From: Fibrobacter sp. | Lineage (GTDB): Bacteria; Fibrobacterota; Fibrobacteria; Fibrobacterales; Fibrobacteraceae | DNA length: 64,000 nucleotides | Assembly (NCBI GenBank): GCA_017412605.1 | Contig: JAFPWY010000009.1 | Location: 248,001 to 312,000, forward strand | Reading direction: 5' to 3' | Part shown: positions 51,143 to 58,900 of the stretch, piece after piece | Position numbering within the stretch: position 1 is the stretch's first letter | How the letters are laid out: each line of letters opens with the position of its first letter | Made by a program: the position numbers and the translations under genes | The notes under the pieces: model-generated | What the model was told of the DNA's origin: nothing | Seen by the model: the letters and a program-made list of their open reading frames with translations, nothing else | The model's database searches: none

Positions 51143-53419
51143 TTACGGATTTTTCACAATTTTAAGACGGTCTCCCGCCTTGACCTTGGTGTCCTTAAGT
51201 CCGTTCCAACGAACGATTTCCTCTATCGTTACCTTGTACTGGCGTGCGATATCCCAGAGACCCTCGCCCTTCTTGACCGTGTGGACGACTTCCCCGGGAT
51301 TCGTCGGCGCAGAAGAATCATCATCGACTTCGCCCTGGACCCGGATGACCTGCCCCGGATGGATTGCGTTGGATGTACCCATGTTGTTCAGGCGGCGAAT
51401 CATGTCGGTCGTCGTGGAGAACCGCCTGGAAATGCTGTACAGGTTATCGCCAGCCTGCACCGTGTACATTCCGTCCGCACTGGAGGCCTGAGCCTCGGAG
51501 GTCTGTGCAGTCCCTTTCTGCTTCTTGTCGGCCTTGGTGGCCTTCTTCTTGAGTTGCGAGAGGCTCGGAACAGCCAGCGTGTCGCCAACATGGAGACGCT
51601 TTGAGAAGCCATCGTTCGCATAGAGAAGCGAAACAACGGGTATGCCGAACAGCTTGGCGATAGATGCATAGGTGTCACCGGATTCAACCACGTACTTGTT
51701 CTTGAGCGGAACCTTGGTCGGAGTGACAGAAGCCGGTTTCAGTTCAGGCTTCGAGACAAACAACGTATCGCCCGACTTGATCATTGCACTTGCGCTCATC
51801 GAGTTCCAGGTGCGAAGCGATTCCTGCGAGACACCATACATGCGGGCCACGGAAGCGACATTATCCCCGAGCTTGGCCACGTAGATTTTCACCTTGGCGG
51901 GTTTCTTGCCCGAAGACTTTCTCGGCTTGACTTTCACAGGAATCAGCAAGTTGCGCCCCACACGAATTTTCGAATTCTTCATGTTGTTCGCCTGCTTGAT
52001 TTCGGAAACCGAGATGCCGTATTTCCTTGCAATCATCCCCAGGTTCTCCCCTCGCCGCACCTTGTGGTGGGCCCAGCTGGAGAAGTTGTTCTTTTCCATC
52101 TTGTCGTAGTTGTCGACAAAGGCGGGACGCTTGCCCACAGGCAGGCGCAGCACGTAGGAACTCTTGTCCGGCGGGGTACACCACATCACGAGTTCCATGT
52201 TCAAGTCACGCAGGGTATCCTCGGGAACCTTGATGGCCTTGGCCACCTGCTCCAGCGAGAAGGAATCGAAAACGGTCACCGTGTCGTACTCCGGCAAATG
52301 CTGCTGAGTAACGGTCATCTCGTACTGTTGCGGGAAATGTCCAATCACCATGGCGGCCAAAATGCGAGGCACATAGCGCATGGTTTCCTTGGGAAGCGCC
52401 AAGTCCCAATAAGTTATCGCCTGGCTGGTATCGCGGGTCGTATCCGCCTTCATTTCGGCAATCAGGCGCCGCACGCGGCCTTCGCCACAGTTGTAGGCAG
52501 CCATCGCCAAGAGCCAGTCCCCGAACTCGTCGTACAGCCTAGAAAGGTACTTCGCCGCGGCATCGGTTGCAAGCACCGGGTTTCGGCGCATGTCCACCCA
52601 GAAGTTGACCTCAAGCCCGTAGCGCTTGCCCGTTTCGGGAATGAACTGCCACATGCCCGAAGCTTTCGCACGGCTGTAGGCCTTCACCTTGAATCCCGAT
52701 TCCACGAGGGCCAGGTAAACCAGGTCCTTGGGCAGGCCGTTCTCGGCCAAGGCTGCGCTAATCAAGGAATCGTAGGCGGTCTTGCGGTTGAGCGAGCCCT
52801 CCGTAAACGAGCGGGCCGTCGTCGTCATGTAGAATATTTCCTGTTGCACGCGCTCATTGAATTCAACGGGAAGCGTGAACTGTCTTACATCCACAGTATC
52901 CAGGAAATTCTCGATAACCTGTAGCGAAGCGCTGTCAGCCTCGTTTTCGTCCAGGTCGTCAATGCCTTCGATGGCCACCTCGTTCTTGAGGTACGTCTCT
53001 TCCGTCTTGCCCGCATCGCCGAGGTTGGGGTACACCTCGTCCATGGCGCTCAAGATACGCTCGGGCATTTTAACGCGGTAAAGGGAATCCTCCACCTCGG
53101 AAACGTTCATGTAAAGGGTATCAAATTTTTCGGCAACCAGCTGATTCAGCGACTGCTCGAAATAATGCCGGGCCAGGCTCCATTCCTGGTTTTCCATGGC
53201 CTGCAAGCCATACTGGTAATACTGCCACGACGGACGAATCGCAAGCGAATCCGAGACCTTCTCCCTCAAGGCAAGCTCGGCAAAAGACTTGGGATCCGTC
53301 TCCACGGGAGCGTTCCCCTCCAACACGGAAGTGGAAGTCTGACGCGGAGAACAGGCGACAACTAGCGTAGCCAGAACGGCCACGACTACGAAATCAAGAA
53401 AGCGAGACCAGGAAATCAC
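51143..53419 (-). CDS. Membrane-bound lytic transglycosylase with five LysM domains (MltD-like)
   Basis: A 758-residue lipoprotein (lipobox VVAC). A helical-repeat region lies at ~50-190. The SLT domain (~210-370) has catalytic Glu in YLALVESGF, then SGMWQFIPETGKRYGL, DATDAAAKYLSRLYDEFGDWLLAMAAYNCGEGRV and YVPRILA. Five C-terminal LysM units follow (HKVRRGENLGMIARKY, YVAKLGDNVASVARMY, YVVESGDTYASIAKLF, YTVQAGDNLYSISRRF, HTVKKGEGLWDIARQY). It cleaves the MurNAc-GlcNAc bond to make 1,6-anhydro ends. E. coli MltD has two LysM, so five is many. The start is GTG 53419, overlapping the preceding acidic gene stop as GTGA. Confidence 0.93.
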   Translation of the reverse strand: MISWSRFLDFVVVAVLATLVVACSPRQTSTSVLEGNAPVETDPKSFAELALREKVSDSLAIRPSWQYYQYGLQAMENQEWSLARHYFEQSLNQLVAEKFDTLYMNVSEVEDSLYRVKMPERILSAMDEVYPNLGDAGKTEETYLKNEVAIEGIDDLDENEADSASLQVIENFLDTVDVRQFTLPVEFNERVQQEIFYMTTTARSFTEGSLNRKTAYDSLISAALAENGLPKDLVYLALVESGFKVKAYSRAKASGMWQFIPETGKRYGLEVNFWVDMRRNPVLATDAAAKYLSRLYDEFGDWLLAMAAYNCGEGRVRRLIAEMKADTTRDTSQAITYWDLALPKETMRYVPRILAAMVIGHFPQQYEMTVTQQHLPEYDTVTVFDSFSLEQVAKAIKVPEDTLRDLNMELVMWCTPPDKSSYVLRLPVGKRPAFVDNYDKMEKNNFSSWAHHKVRRGENLGMIARKYGISVSEIKQANNMKNSKIRVGRNLLIPVKVKPRKSSGKKPAKVKIYVAKLGDNVASVARMYGVSQESLRTWNSMSASAMIKSGDTLFVSKPELKPASVTPTKVPLKNKYVVESGDTYASIAKLFGIPVVSLLYANDGFSKRLHVGDTLAVPSLSQLKKKATKADKKQKGTAQTSEAQASSADGMYTVQAGDNLYSISRRFSTTTDMIRRLNNMGTSNAIHPGQVIRVQGEVDDDSSAPTNPGEVVHTVKKGEGLWDIARQYKVTIEEIVRWNGLKDTKVKAGDRLKIVKNP

Positions 53420-53616
53420 TGGTCGTAGTCCAGATCCTCGGCATAGTCAGACCAGATCTGGTCCCTCTTGAAAGAAGGCTGGTCAAAGTCGACTTCTTCG
53501 TCGAGTTCTTCTTCTTCTTCCTCTTCTTCCTCAGTTTCTTCTTCATTCGGGAACGGGACGGTGGCATCAAAGCCATCTCCCTTCGGACGTCTACCGCAAT
53601 AGTAAGCAAAACTCAT
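53416..53616 (-). CDS. Small highly acidic protein coupled to the transglycosylase gene
   Basis: A 66-residue cytoplasmic protein. After a short start (MSFAYYCGRRPKGDG) it carries a run rich in Glu (about 14 of 18 residues, at ~25-42) and a tail with Asp/Tyr/Trp. A GGAAGGG site precedes the ATG. Its stop overlaps the GTG start of the transglycosylase gene (GTGA), strongly suggesting it is translated and coupled. No family was recognised. The overlapping frame of 71 codons (53394-53609) encodes a Lys/Arg-rich product and lacks this start signal. Confidence 0.65.
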   Translation of the reverse strand: MSFAYYCGRRPKGDGFDATVPFPNEEETEEEEEEEEELDEEVDFDQPSFKRDQIWSDYAEDLDYDQ

Positions 53617-53637
53617 GTAGTTTTCCCTTCCTTTGTG

Positions 53638-53796
53638 TTAATGCAAGACTCGTTCAATACCAAACCAAATAACCCCGCACAGCGCAAACGCAGCCACAAT
53701 CTGCAGCAAAATCAACCAGTTGTTGATTTTGTAAGCCTTTTGTGACTTCCTGTGCCAAGCCGGACGACCGGTATTGGAATATCGTTCTCTTACCAC
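53638..53796 (-). CDS. Small single-pass membrane protein, 52 residues
   Basis: A GTG-initiated frame with a basic N-terminal half (RERYSNTGRPAWHRKSQKAY) and one membrane helix (NWLILLQIVAAFALCGVIWF). The end is ERVLH. It ends 21 bases before the acidic gene. A minus-strand TATATTTC lies six bases before the GTG (53803-53810), without a ribosome site, as for a leaderless mRNA. The charge pattern predicts the N-terminus inside. The three genes 53796 to 51143 look like one transcription unit in which a tiny membrane protein and an acidic protein precede the lytic enzyme. Real expression is unproven. Confidence 0.55.
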   Translation of the reverse strand: MVRERYSNTGRPAWHRKSQKAYKINNWLILLQIVAAFALCGVIWFGIERVLH

Positions 53797-53802
53797 GAAA
53801 TG

Positions 53803-53810
53803 GAAATATA
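53803..53810 (-). promoter_or_regulatory. Promoter-like element of small membrane gene
   Basis: Minus-strand TATATTTC, 7 of 8 to TAnnTTTG, six bases upstream of the GTG at 53796. Confidence 0.35.
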
Positions 53811-53836
53811 CACATAATCTGAAAAAAACAAGTGGT

Positions 53837-53865
53837 TTGGCAAAAATATTTTTAATTTCTATGGT
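53837..53865 (+). promoter_or_regulatory. Candidate promoter of TSP3-repeat protein gene
   Basis: TTGGCA (53837-53842), 17-base spacer, TATGGT (53860-53865). The -10 ends five bases before the ATG at 53871, which again implies a very short or absent leader; GGTGA within it could alternatively act as a ribosome site. Confidence 0.4.
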
Positions 53866-53870
53866 GATTT

Positions 53871-55919
53871 ATGAAAAAAACGCTCCTGGTCCTATTTTCG
53901 TCCGCAATTTCCCTGTTTGCACAGACAGGAATATCCAAGAGTGCGGATGGGATTAGGGTCCCCTCGGCGTTCACATTGGGGCAGGGCATACTATACACCT
54001 CCTTCGGATTCGAGACCGTCAGCGATGGCGAACCCCTGACCCTTGGCGGATACTATACCGACGAATCCGGAAAACAAGTAAACATCGACAAAAACGCGGC
54101 ATCCTCGACATTTTCGGGATTTGTCTCTTACGGAGCGCTCGACTACCTGGAAATCGGACTGTACTTCCCGGTCCACTACGATGGCGACGTAGGCACAACC
54201 GAACTGGACGGTACGGCAGCGGGCGACCTCCAGTTCTACATCAAGGGGAGCATACCGACGGGCATTCCCGTACAGCTCGGAGGATCCCTTGAGCTCTACG
54301 CCCCCAGCGGCAGCGAATCCAGCGGTTTCAGACCGAGACATGTCTGGTACATCAAAAGCGAAGAGGAAACCTTTGCCTACACGGCCGGATCCTGGTCGAT
54401 GGCTGCAACGCTATATGCGACAGTCCACAATTTCAGGCTCATCCACTGGAACAACTACATCGGCTTCCACAAGAGCATGAGCAACAAGGACATCACGATG
54501 CTCTGGGGCTCAGGCCTTTACGCCTTCCCCCAAAAGATGCTCAGCCTCTCCTTCGAGCTTTCCGGCGAGACTCGGCTTTCCAGCAAGGAACTCGACACAG
54601 CCCCGCTTTACGACCCGCTGCGGTTCACTCCCGGCCTGCGACTGCACCTCCCCGGCCAGGCGGACCTCGCCCTGGGAGTCGACATCGGGCTCGGCTTCGT
54701 GAAGAAAGTCAAGGAAAAACACGGCCTGCCGGTCACGAGGGAGACCGACAACGGGACGATCGAATACCGCGTAGCTGGACAGCCCAAGATTGGCATATCG
54801 TTCAGCGTAAACAAGGCATTTGACTTCAGCTGGAAGGATTCCGACCACGACGGCATCATCGACCGCATGGACCTTTGCCCGGGATCCGCACTGGGCGTCG
54901 CGGTAAACCAGCGTGGCTGCCCTGTCGACGAAGACAGGGACGGCATCCTGAACATCGTCGACGATTGCCCCGGCACACCGAGCGGGGTCTACGTGGACTA
55001 CAGGGGCTGCCCCATCGACAGCGACCAGGACGGCATCCCCGACTACCTGGACATGTGTGACAACACGCCCCTTGGCACCGCAGTGAACAAGAAAGGGTGC
55101 ACACTCGACTCCGACGGCGACGGCGTCCACGACAACGCCGACAAGTGCCCGAAGTCGATTCCCGGCGAACGCGTCGACAAGGACGGTTGCCCGCTGGACG
55201 AAGACCACGACGGCGTGCTCAACGAGAACGACCAGTGCCCAGGCACGCGCAAGGGTCTGGCCGTCGACCTTTCCGGTTGCCCCCTGGACTTCGACCACGA
55301 CGGAATCCCCGACAGCGAGGACAATTGCCCGAACAGCGTAGAAGGCGAACTGATTGACGAGCACGGATGCCCGCTCGACTCGGACCAGGACGGCGTCCCG
55401 GACTCCAAGGACCAGTGTCCGGAGACCCCCAGCGGAATGAGAGTCGGCATCAACGGCTGCCCGGCCGACCGCGACCGCGACGGCGTCCCCGACTATCAGG
55501 ACAAGTGCCCCAACACGCAACCGGGCATTCCCGTCGATTCGACCGGCTGCAACCGCGACACCGACCAGGACCATGTTCCCGATTACCTGGACAAGTGCCC
55601 TGGCACGTTCCCCGGAATCAATGTCGACGGCTCCGGCTGCCCGACCAACAACAAGTACAGCCTGGACGCCATAGCCAAAAGAGTGCAGTTCATCTCGGAC
55701 GGCGGCACAAGGCTCACCAATTCAAGTTTCACAGCGCTGAACGACATCATTTACTTGATGAGGCGGTTCGATTTCAAGCTTACCGTAGTCTGTAGCAACC
55801 AGACACAAGCAAACAACATCGTCGAATACATGGAATCCAAGGGATTCCACGAAGAAGACGTGACGGTACAAATAAAGCCGGGAAGCGCAATTCGATTCTT
55901 GCGCACCCCGGCAAACTAA
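53871..55919 (+). CDS. Outer-membrane protein with nine thrombospondin type 3 repeats
   Basis: A 682-residue protein with a signal peptide (MKKTLLVLFSSAISLFAQ). Residues ~25-320 look like a beta-barrel (FVSYGALDYLEIGLYFPVHY, LQFYIKGSIPTGIPVQLGGSLELY). Residues 323-592 are nine TSP3 repeats of 30 residues, each DxDxDGxxDxxDxCP...GCP, so each has Ca-binding Asp and two Cys. The last ~90 residues resemble an OmpA C-terminal fold (VQFISDGGTRLTNSSFTALNDIIYLM) but lack the HTD and LSxxRA residues that bind peptidoglycan. It is probably a calcium-stabilised surface protein. Codon use is GC-rich compared with the barrel part, as usual for such repeats. Confidence 0.88.
   Translation: MKKTLLVLFSSAISLFAQTGISKSADGIRVPSAFTLGQGILYTSFGFETVSDGEPLTLGGYYTDESGKQVNIDKNAASSTFSGFVSYGALDYLEIGLYFPVHYDGDVGTTELDGTAAGDLQFYIKGSIPTGIPVQLGGSLELYAPSGSESSGFRPRHVWYIKSEEETFAYTAGSWSMAATLYATVHNFRLIHWNNYIGFHKSMSNKDITMLWGSGLYAFPQKMLSLSFELSGETRLSSKELDTAPLYDPLRFTPGLRLHLPGQADLALGVDIGLGFVKKVKEKHGLPVTRETDNGTIEYRVAGQPKIGISFSVNKAFDFSWKDSDHDGIIDRMDLCPGSALGVAVNQRGCPVDEDRDGILNIVDDCPGTPSGVYVDYRGCPIDSDQDGIPDYLDMCDNTPLGTAVNKKGCTLDSDGDGVHDNADKCPKSIPGERVDKDGCPLDEDHDGVLNENDQCPGTRKGLAVDLSGCPLDFDHDGIPDSEDNCPNSVEGELIDEHGCPLDSDQDGVPDSKDQCPETPSGMRVGINGCPADRDRDGVPDYQDKCPNTQPGIPVDSTGCNRDTDQDHVPDYLDKCPGTFPGINVDGSGCPTNNKYSLDAIAKRVQFISDGGTRLTNSSFTALNDIIYLMRRFDFKLTVVCSNQTQANNIVEYMESKGFHEEDVTVQIKPGSAIRFLRTPAN
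54837..55646 (+). repeat. Nine tandem 90-base units (TSP3 repeats)
   Basis: In-frame tandem repeats coding for the 30-residue calcium-binding unit. Units differ at many bases, so this is protein-level repetition, not a recent DNA expansion. Confidence 0.85.
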
Positions 55920-55920
55920 T

Positions 55921-55935
55921 CCCGAATCTATCGGG
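55921..55935. terminator. Short hairpin between convergent genes
   Basis: CCCGA / TCGGG with a 5-base loop in the 30-base gap between convergent stops. No T-run follows on either strand, so it is at most a weak terminator. Confidence 0.3.
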
Positions 55936-55949
55936 AAATCACCGAAAGG

Positions 55950-58900
55950 CTATTCCTTGTTCGTAATCGGGCGCTTGTAGCCGAACGGCTTGAGCAGTTC
56001 CTCGGTCACGCGACGCTTGGCCCCAATCTTTCCGGAAGATTCGGAGTCGTCCACCGGAGGCAGAGTGCAGCGGAGCGTGCTGTGCATGTTGACTTCCGTC
56101 TTGTACACGTAGGCACCCGTAGCGAGGAGCTTGCCATCCTTGGTCTTCAAGTTACCATTTGCGTCAGGCTTGAGTTCCATGGCCATGGCAAGCATGCCGG
56201 ATTCATCCACATAGTCCGGGTCATCCAGATCCAACGAGAACGTGAACTTGTCCACATACTGTCCGAGGTTCGTAAAGACCCAGACATCGATAACCATAGT
56301 CGTTATGTAGAGGTTCGCCTTGCTGTAGTCACCCGTCAAAGACTGGACAAACTCCGCCGTGCAATACTCGTGGACATATTCATCCACCGTCATCTTCCGG
56401 CTCTTCTTGGCATCGACACCATCCAGAGCGATGATCCCGTCGCTGTTGATAATATCATCGAGAGTTGCAAGCCCTTGGACCGCGTTGACGACAGGAAGCT
56501 TGGCATCGATAAGGAGCGTCGGGCCAAGATGTCCCTTGAGTCCCGGATAAGGTTCCTTGCCGGAGCCCTTCTTCGTCTTCATGTCACCGCCGATAAGCAC
56601 TTCCTGCTCCACGCCCTCGCGTGCATTGAAGATGCTCACGGCAAAGTTTTCACCCTTCTTCGGAGGCCTGGTGCCATAGTACTTGGCCACCTTGTCCTCG
56701 TCGATGACAGTCACAGGCTTTTCGACGGAGATTTCAACATCCTTTATGCCCTTGACGACAACGATGACAACAGCGGAATCCGTATTGCCGGCCTTGTCGC
56801 GATAGTAGCGCACAATGGCGTTCGTCCCCTTCTGGAGACCCTGGGTCACCAACGTATCCTGGATAACGCCGTCTACAGTCCACTTCACGTCGACAAAGTT
56901 GGCATGGAGCACCTCGCCATCGGTGGGATAAAGGATTTCGACCTTCGGGGGCGCCTTATCCAGCACCATGTACAGGGACCGGTTCGAAGTATTCCCATAC
57001 TTGTTCGTATAGGAGTAGCTGACATGGAAGCCGGCATTGCCTTCGCTATCCCTTGCGAATCCGCCCTTTTCATCGACATTGTAAGTGATATTGATGGAGT
57101 TGTCGTTAGAATCCACATAGTCATACGAGACGGTGTAAGTCGACCCGTTTGGACCTTCAATCAGCTTGCCCGTAGAAGCGTCCGCGCGATAAGAAATCGT
57201 CACGTCCTTGCCGCCCACAGCAAGCGTATAAGAGACCTTGATTTCCTTCTTGCCGCTTTCGCCCTTGACCAGTTCTCCCTTGAAGTCGGTGTAGTACGTA
57301 ACGGTAACCGGAGTACCATTTACGATTTCCGTGTAGGATACTTCCATCACTTCTCCGTTCACCTGGAGCACCTTCTTGTTTTCGGTAGCGTTGCGGTCCA
57401 GGGTCAGGTTGGCCTCGACAATCTTGTTCATCGTCTTCGTAAACGTTGCCGGAGAAATATTCACAGAATCCAGTTCCAGCTTCACGGTAAAGGTATCCAG
57501 CTTGGAGGAACCCGGATCCTTGACAGAAACAAAGACTTCGTTCTTCTTGTTGTTCACGTAGTATGCGGTATCGCCCTCATCCTTTTCCTCAACAACAGTG
57601 AATATATTGGAAGCCTTGACATCCTTATCCTTTGTAGAGACCGTAACCTCGGGCGAATCCGAGTTCACATAAATAATGACCGTATCGGCACCGCCATGGT
57701 TCTTCTTCGGATCCTTGAACTTCTTGATGATGATGTTCTTCCCGTCCGTCAGTTCCTCGGTACCGTAGCGGGTCGTGCCGTCTTCGGTCCATTCGAGGTC
57801 GATGGAGTAGCGGTTCGTATAGATGGTATCCGGCATCAGCCACACGGAATCCGGGGTTTCGCCGCGGGTAATGACGACCTTCGACCATTCCTCGACATCC
57901 TTGACCTTGATCGTGATGTCGTTCGTGTCGGAGAATTCACCATCCGTGACGGCAACCTTGAGCACGTAGATGGAATCCAGCTCGTAGTCGAGCGAATCGA
58001 TAAGCTTGATGGTACCATCCGTCAGCACCTCGAACCCGACGGTCTTGGTGAGCAGCTTGAACGTGTGACGAGTGAACTGTTCTGCCGTATCCAGGTCGTT
58101 GGCAATGATGGTGCCGATAGTTGTACCAATCTTTTCGTCTTCGCGAACAGTGAACGTCTGCGGCGGAAGCTCTACAGGCTCGTTCACGTCGGTAATCTTC
58201 ACGGTAATCAGCGTATCGCTCGAACCGCCATGTTCATCGAACACGGTCACCACGAACGAGAGCGAATGCGTCTTTTCGTAGTCGAACGCCGTGCTATCCT
58301 TCACCTTTATCACGCCATCCTTAGAAACGGTAACGTACTTCACGTTGGACTTGAGTTCGTAGGTGAACGTCGAATCGTTCTGGTCCTCATCCTCTGCCGT
58401 CAGCTGTCCGATGACATAACCCTTCTTCGGGTTCTCCGGGAACTCGTAAGTGTCATCCGAAGTGAAGTAGGGATTGTCGTTCACGTCTCTCACGTAGATC
58501 GTCATCGTCGCCGTGTCGGTCAACGACGTATCGGCCTTGTCGATAACCTTCACCTTGACGGTGTAAACGGAATCCTCGTTATACTTGAGCACAACGCGAT
58601 TCTGGACAGTACCATCGCTCTTGATGATAAACTGGGCCGTATCGCCATCGATAGCGACATACTTGTGCTGTATGAACCTTGTGGCAGTATCAAGATCGGT
58701 TGTGAGCGAGTCCAGTTTACCGAACGACGTTTTTACCGGAACCTTTTCGTCCACATAGAACGACCCCTGCGCAAGCGAAGGCGTCTCGTCCACGTCAATG
58801 ACATTGATGATCACCGTCGCCGTGTCATACAGGTAATACTGGGCACCGGCGGGGTTGTTGTCGCAAACCACGACCGTCACGGCGTACTCGTTCACCTTTT

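Noticed and set aside
53394-53609. 71-codon Lys-rich frame overlapping the acidic gene
   Set aside because: The acidic frame has a ribosome site and the GTGA junction; the basic frame is its +1 shadow (GAA/GAG read as AAG).
54837-55646. CRISPR or DNA tandem array
   Set aside because: The 90-base units are imperfect, in frame and encode TSP3 calcium repeats; there are no spacers.
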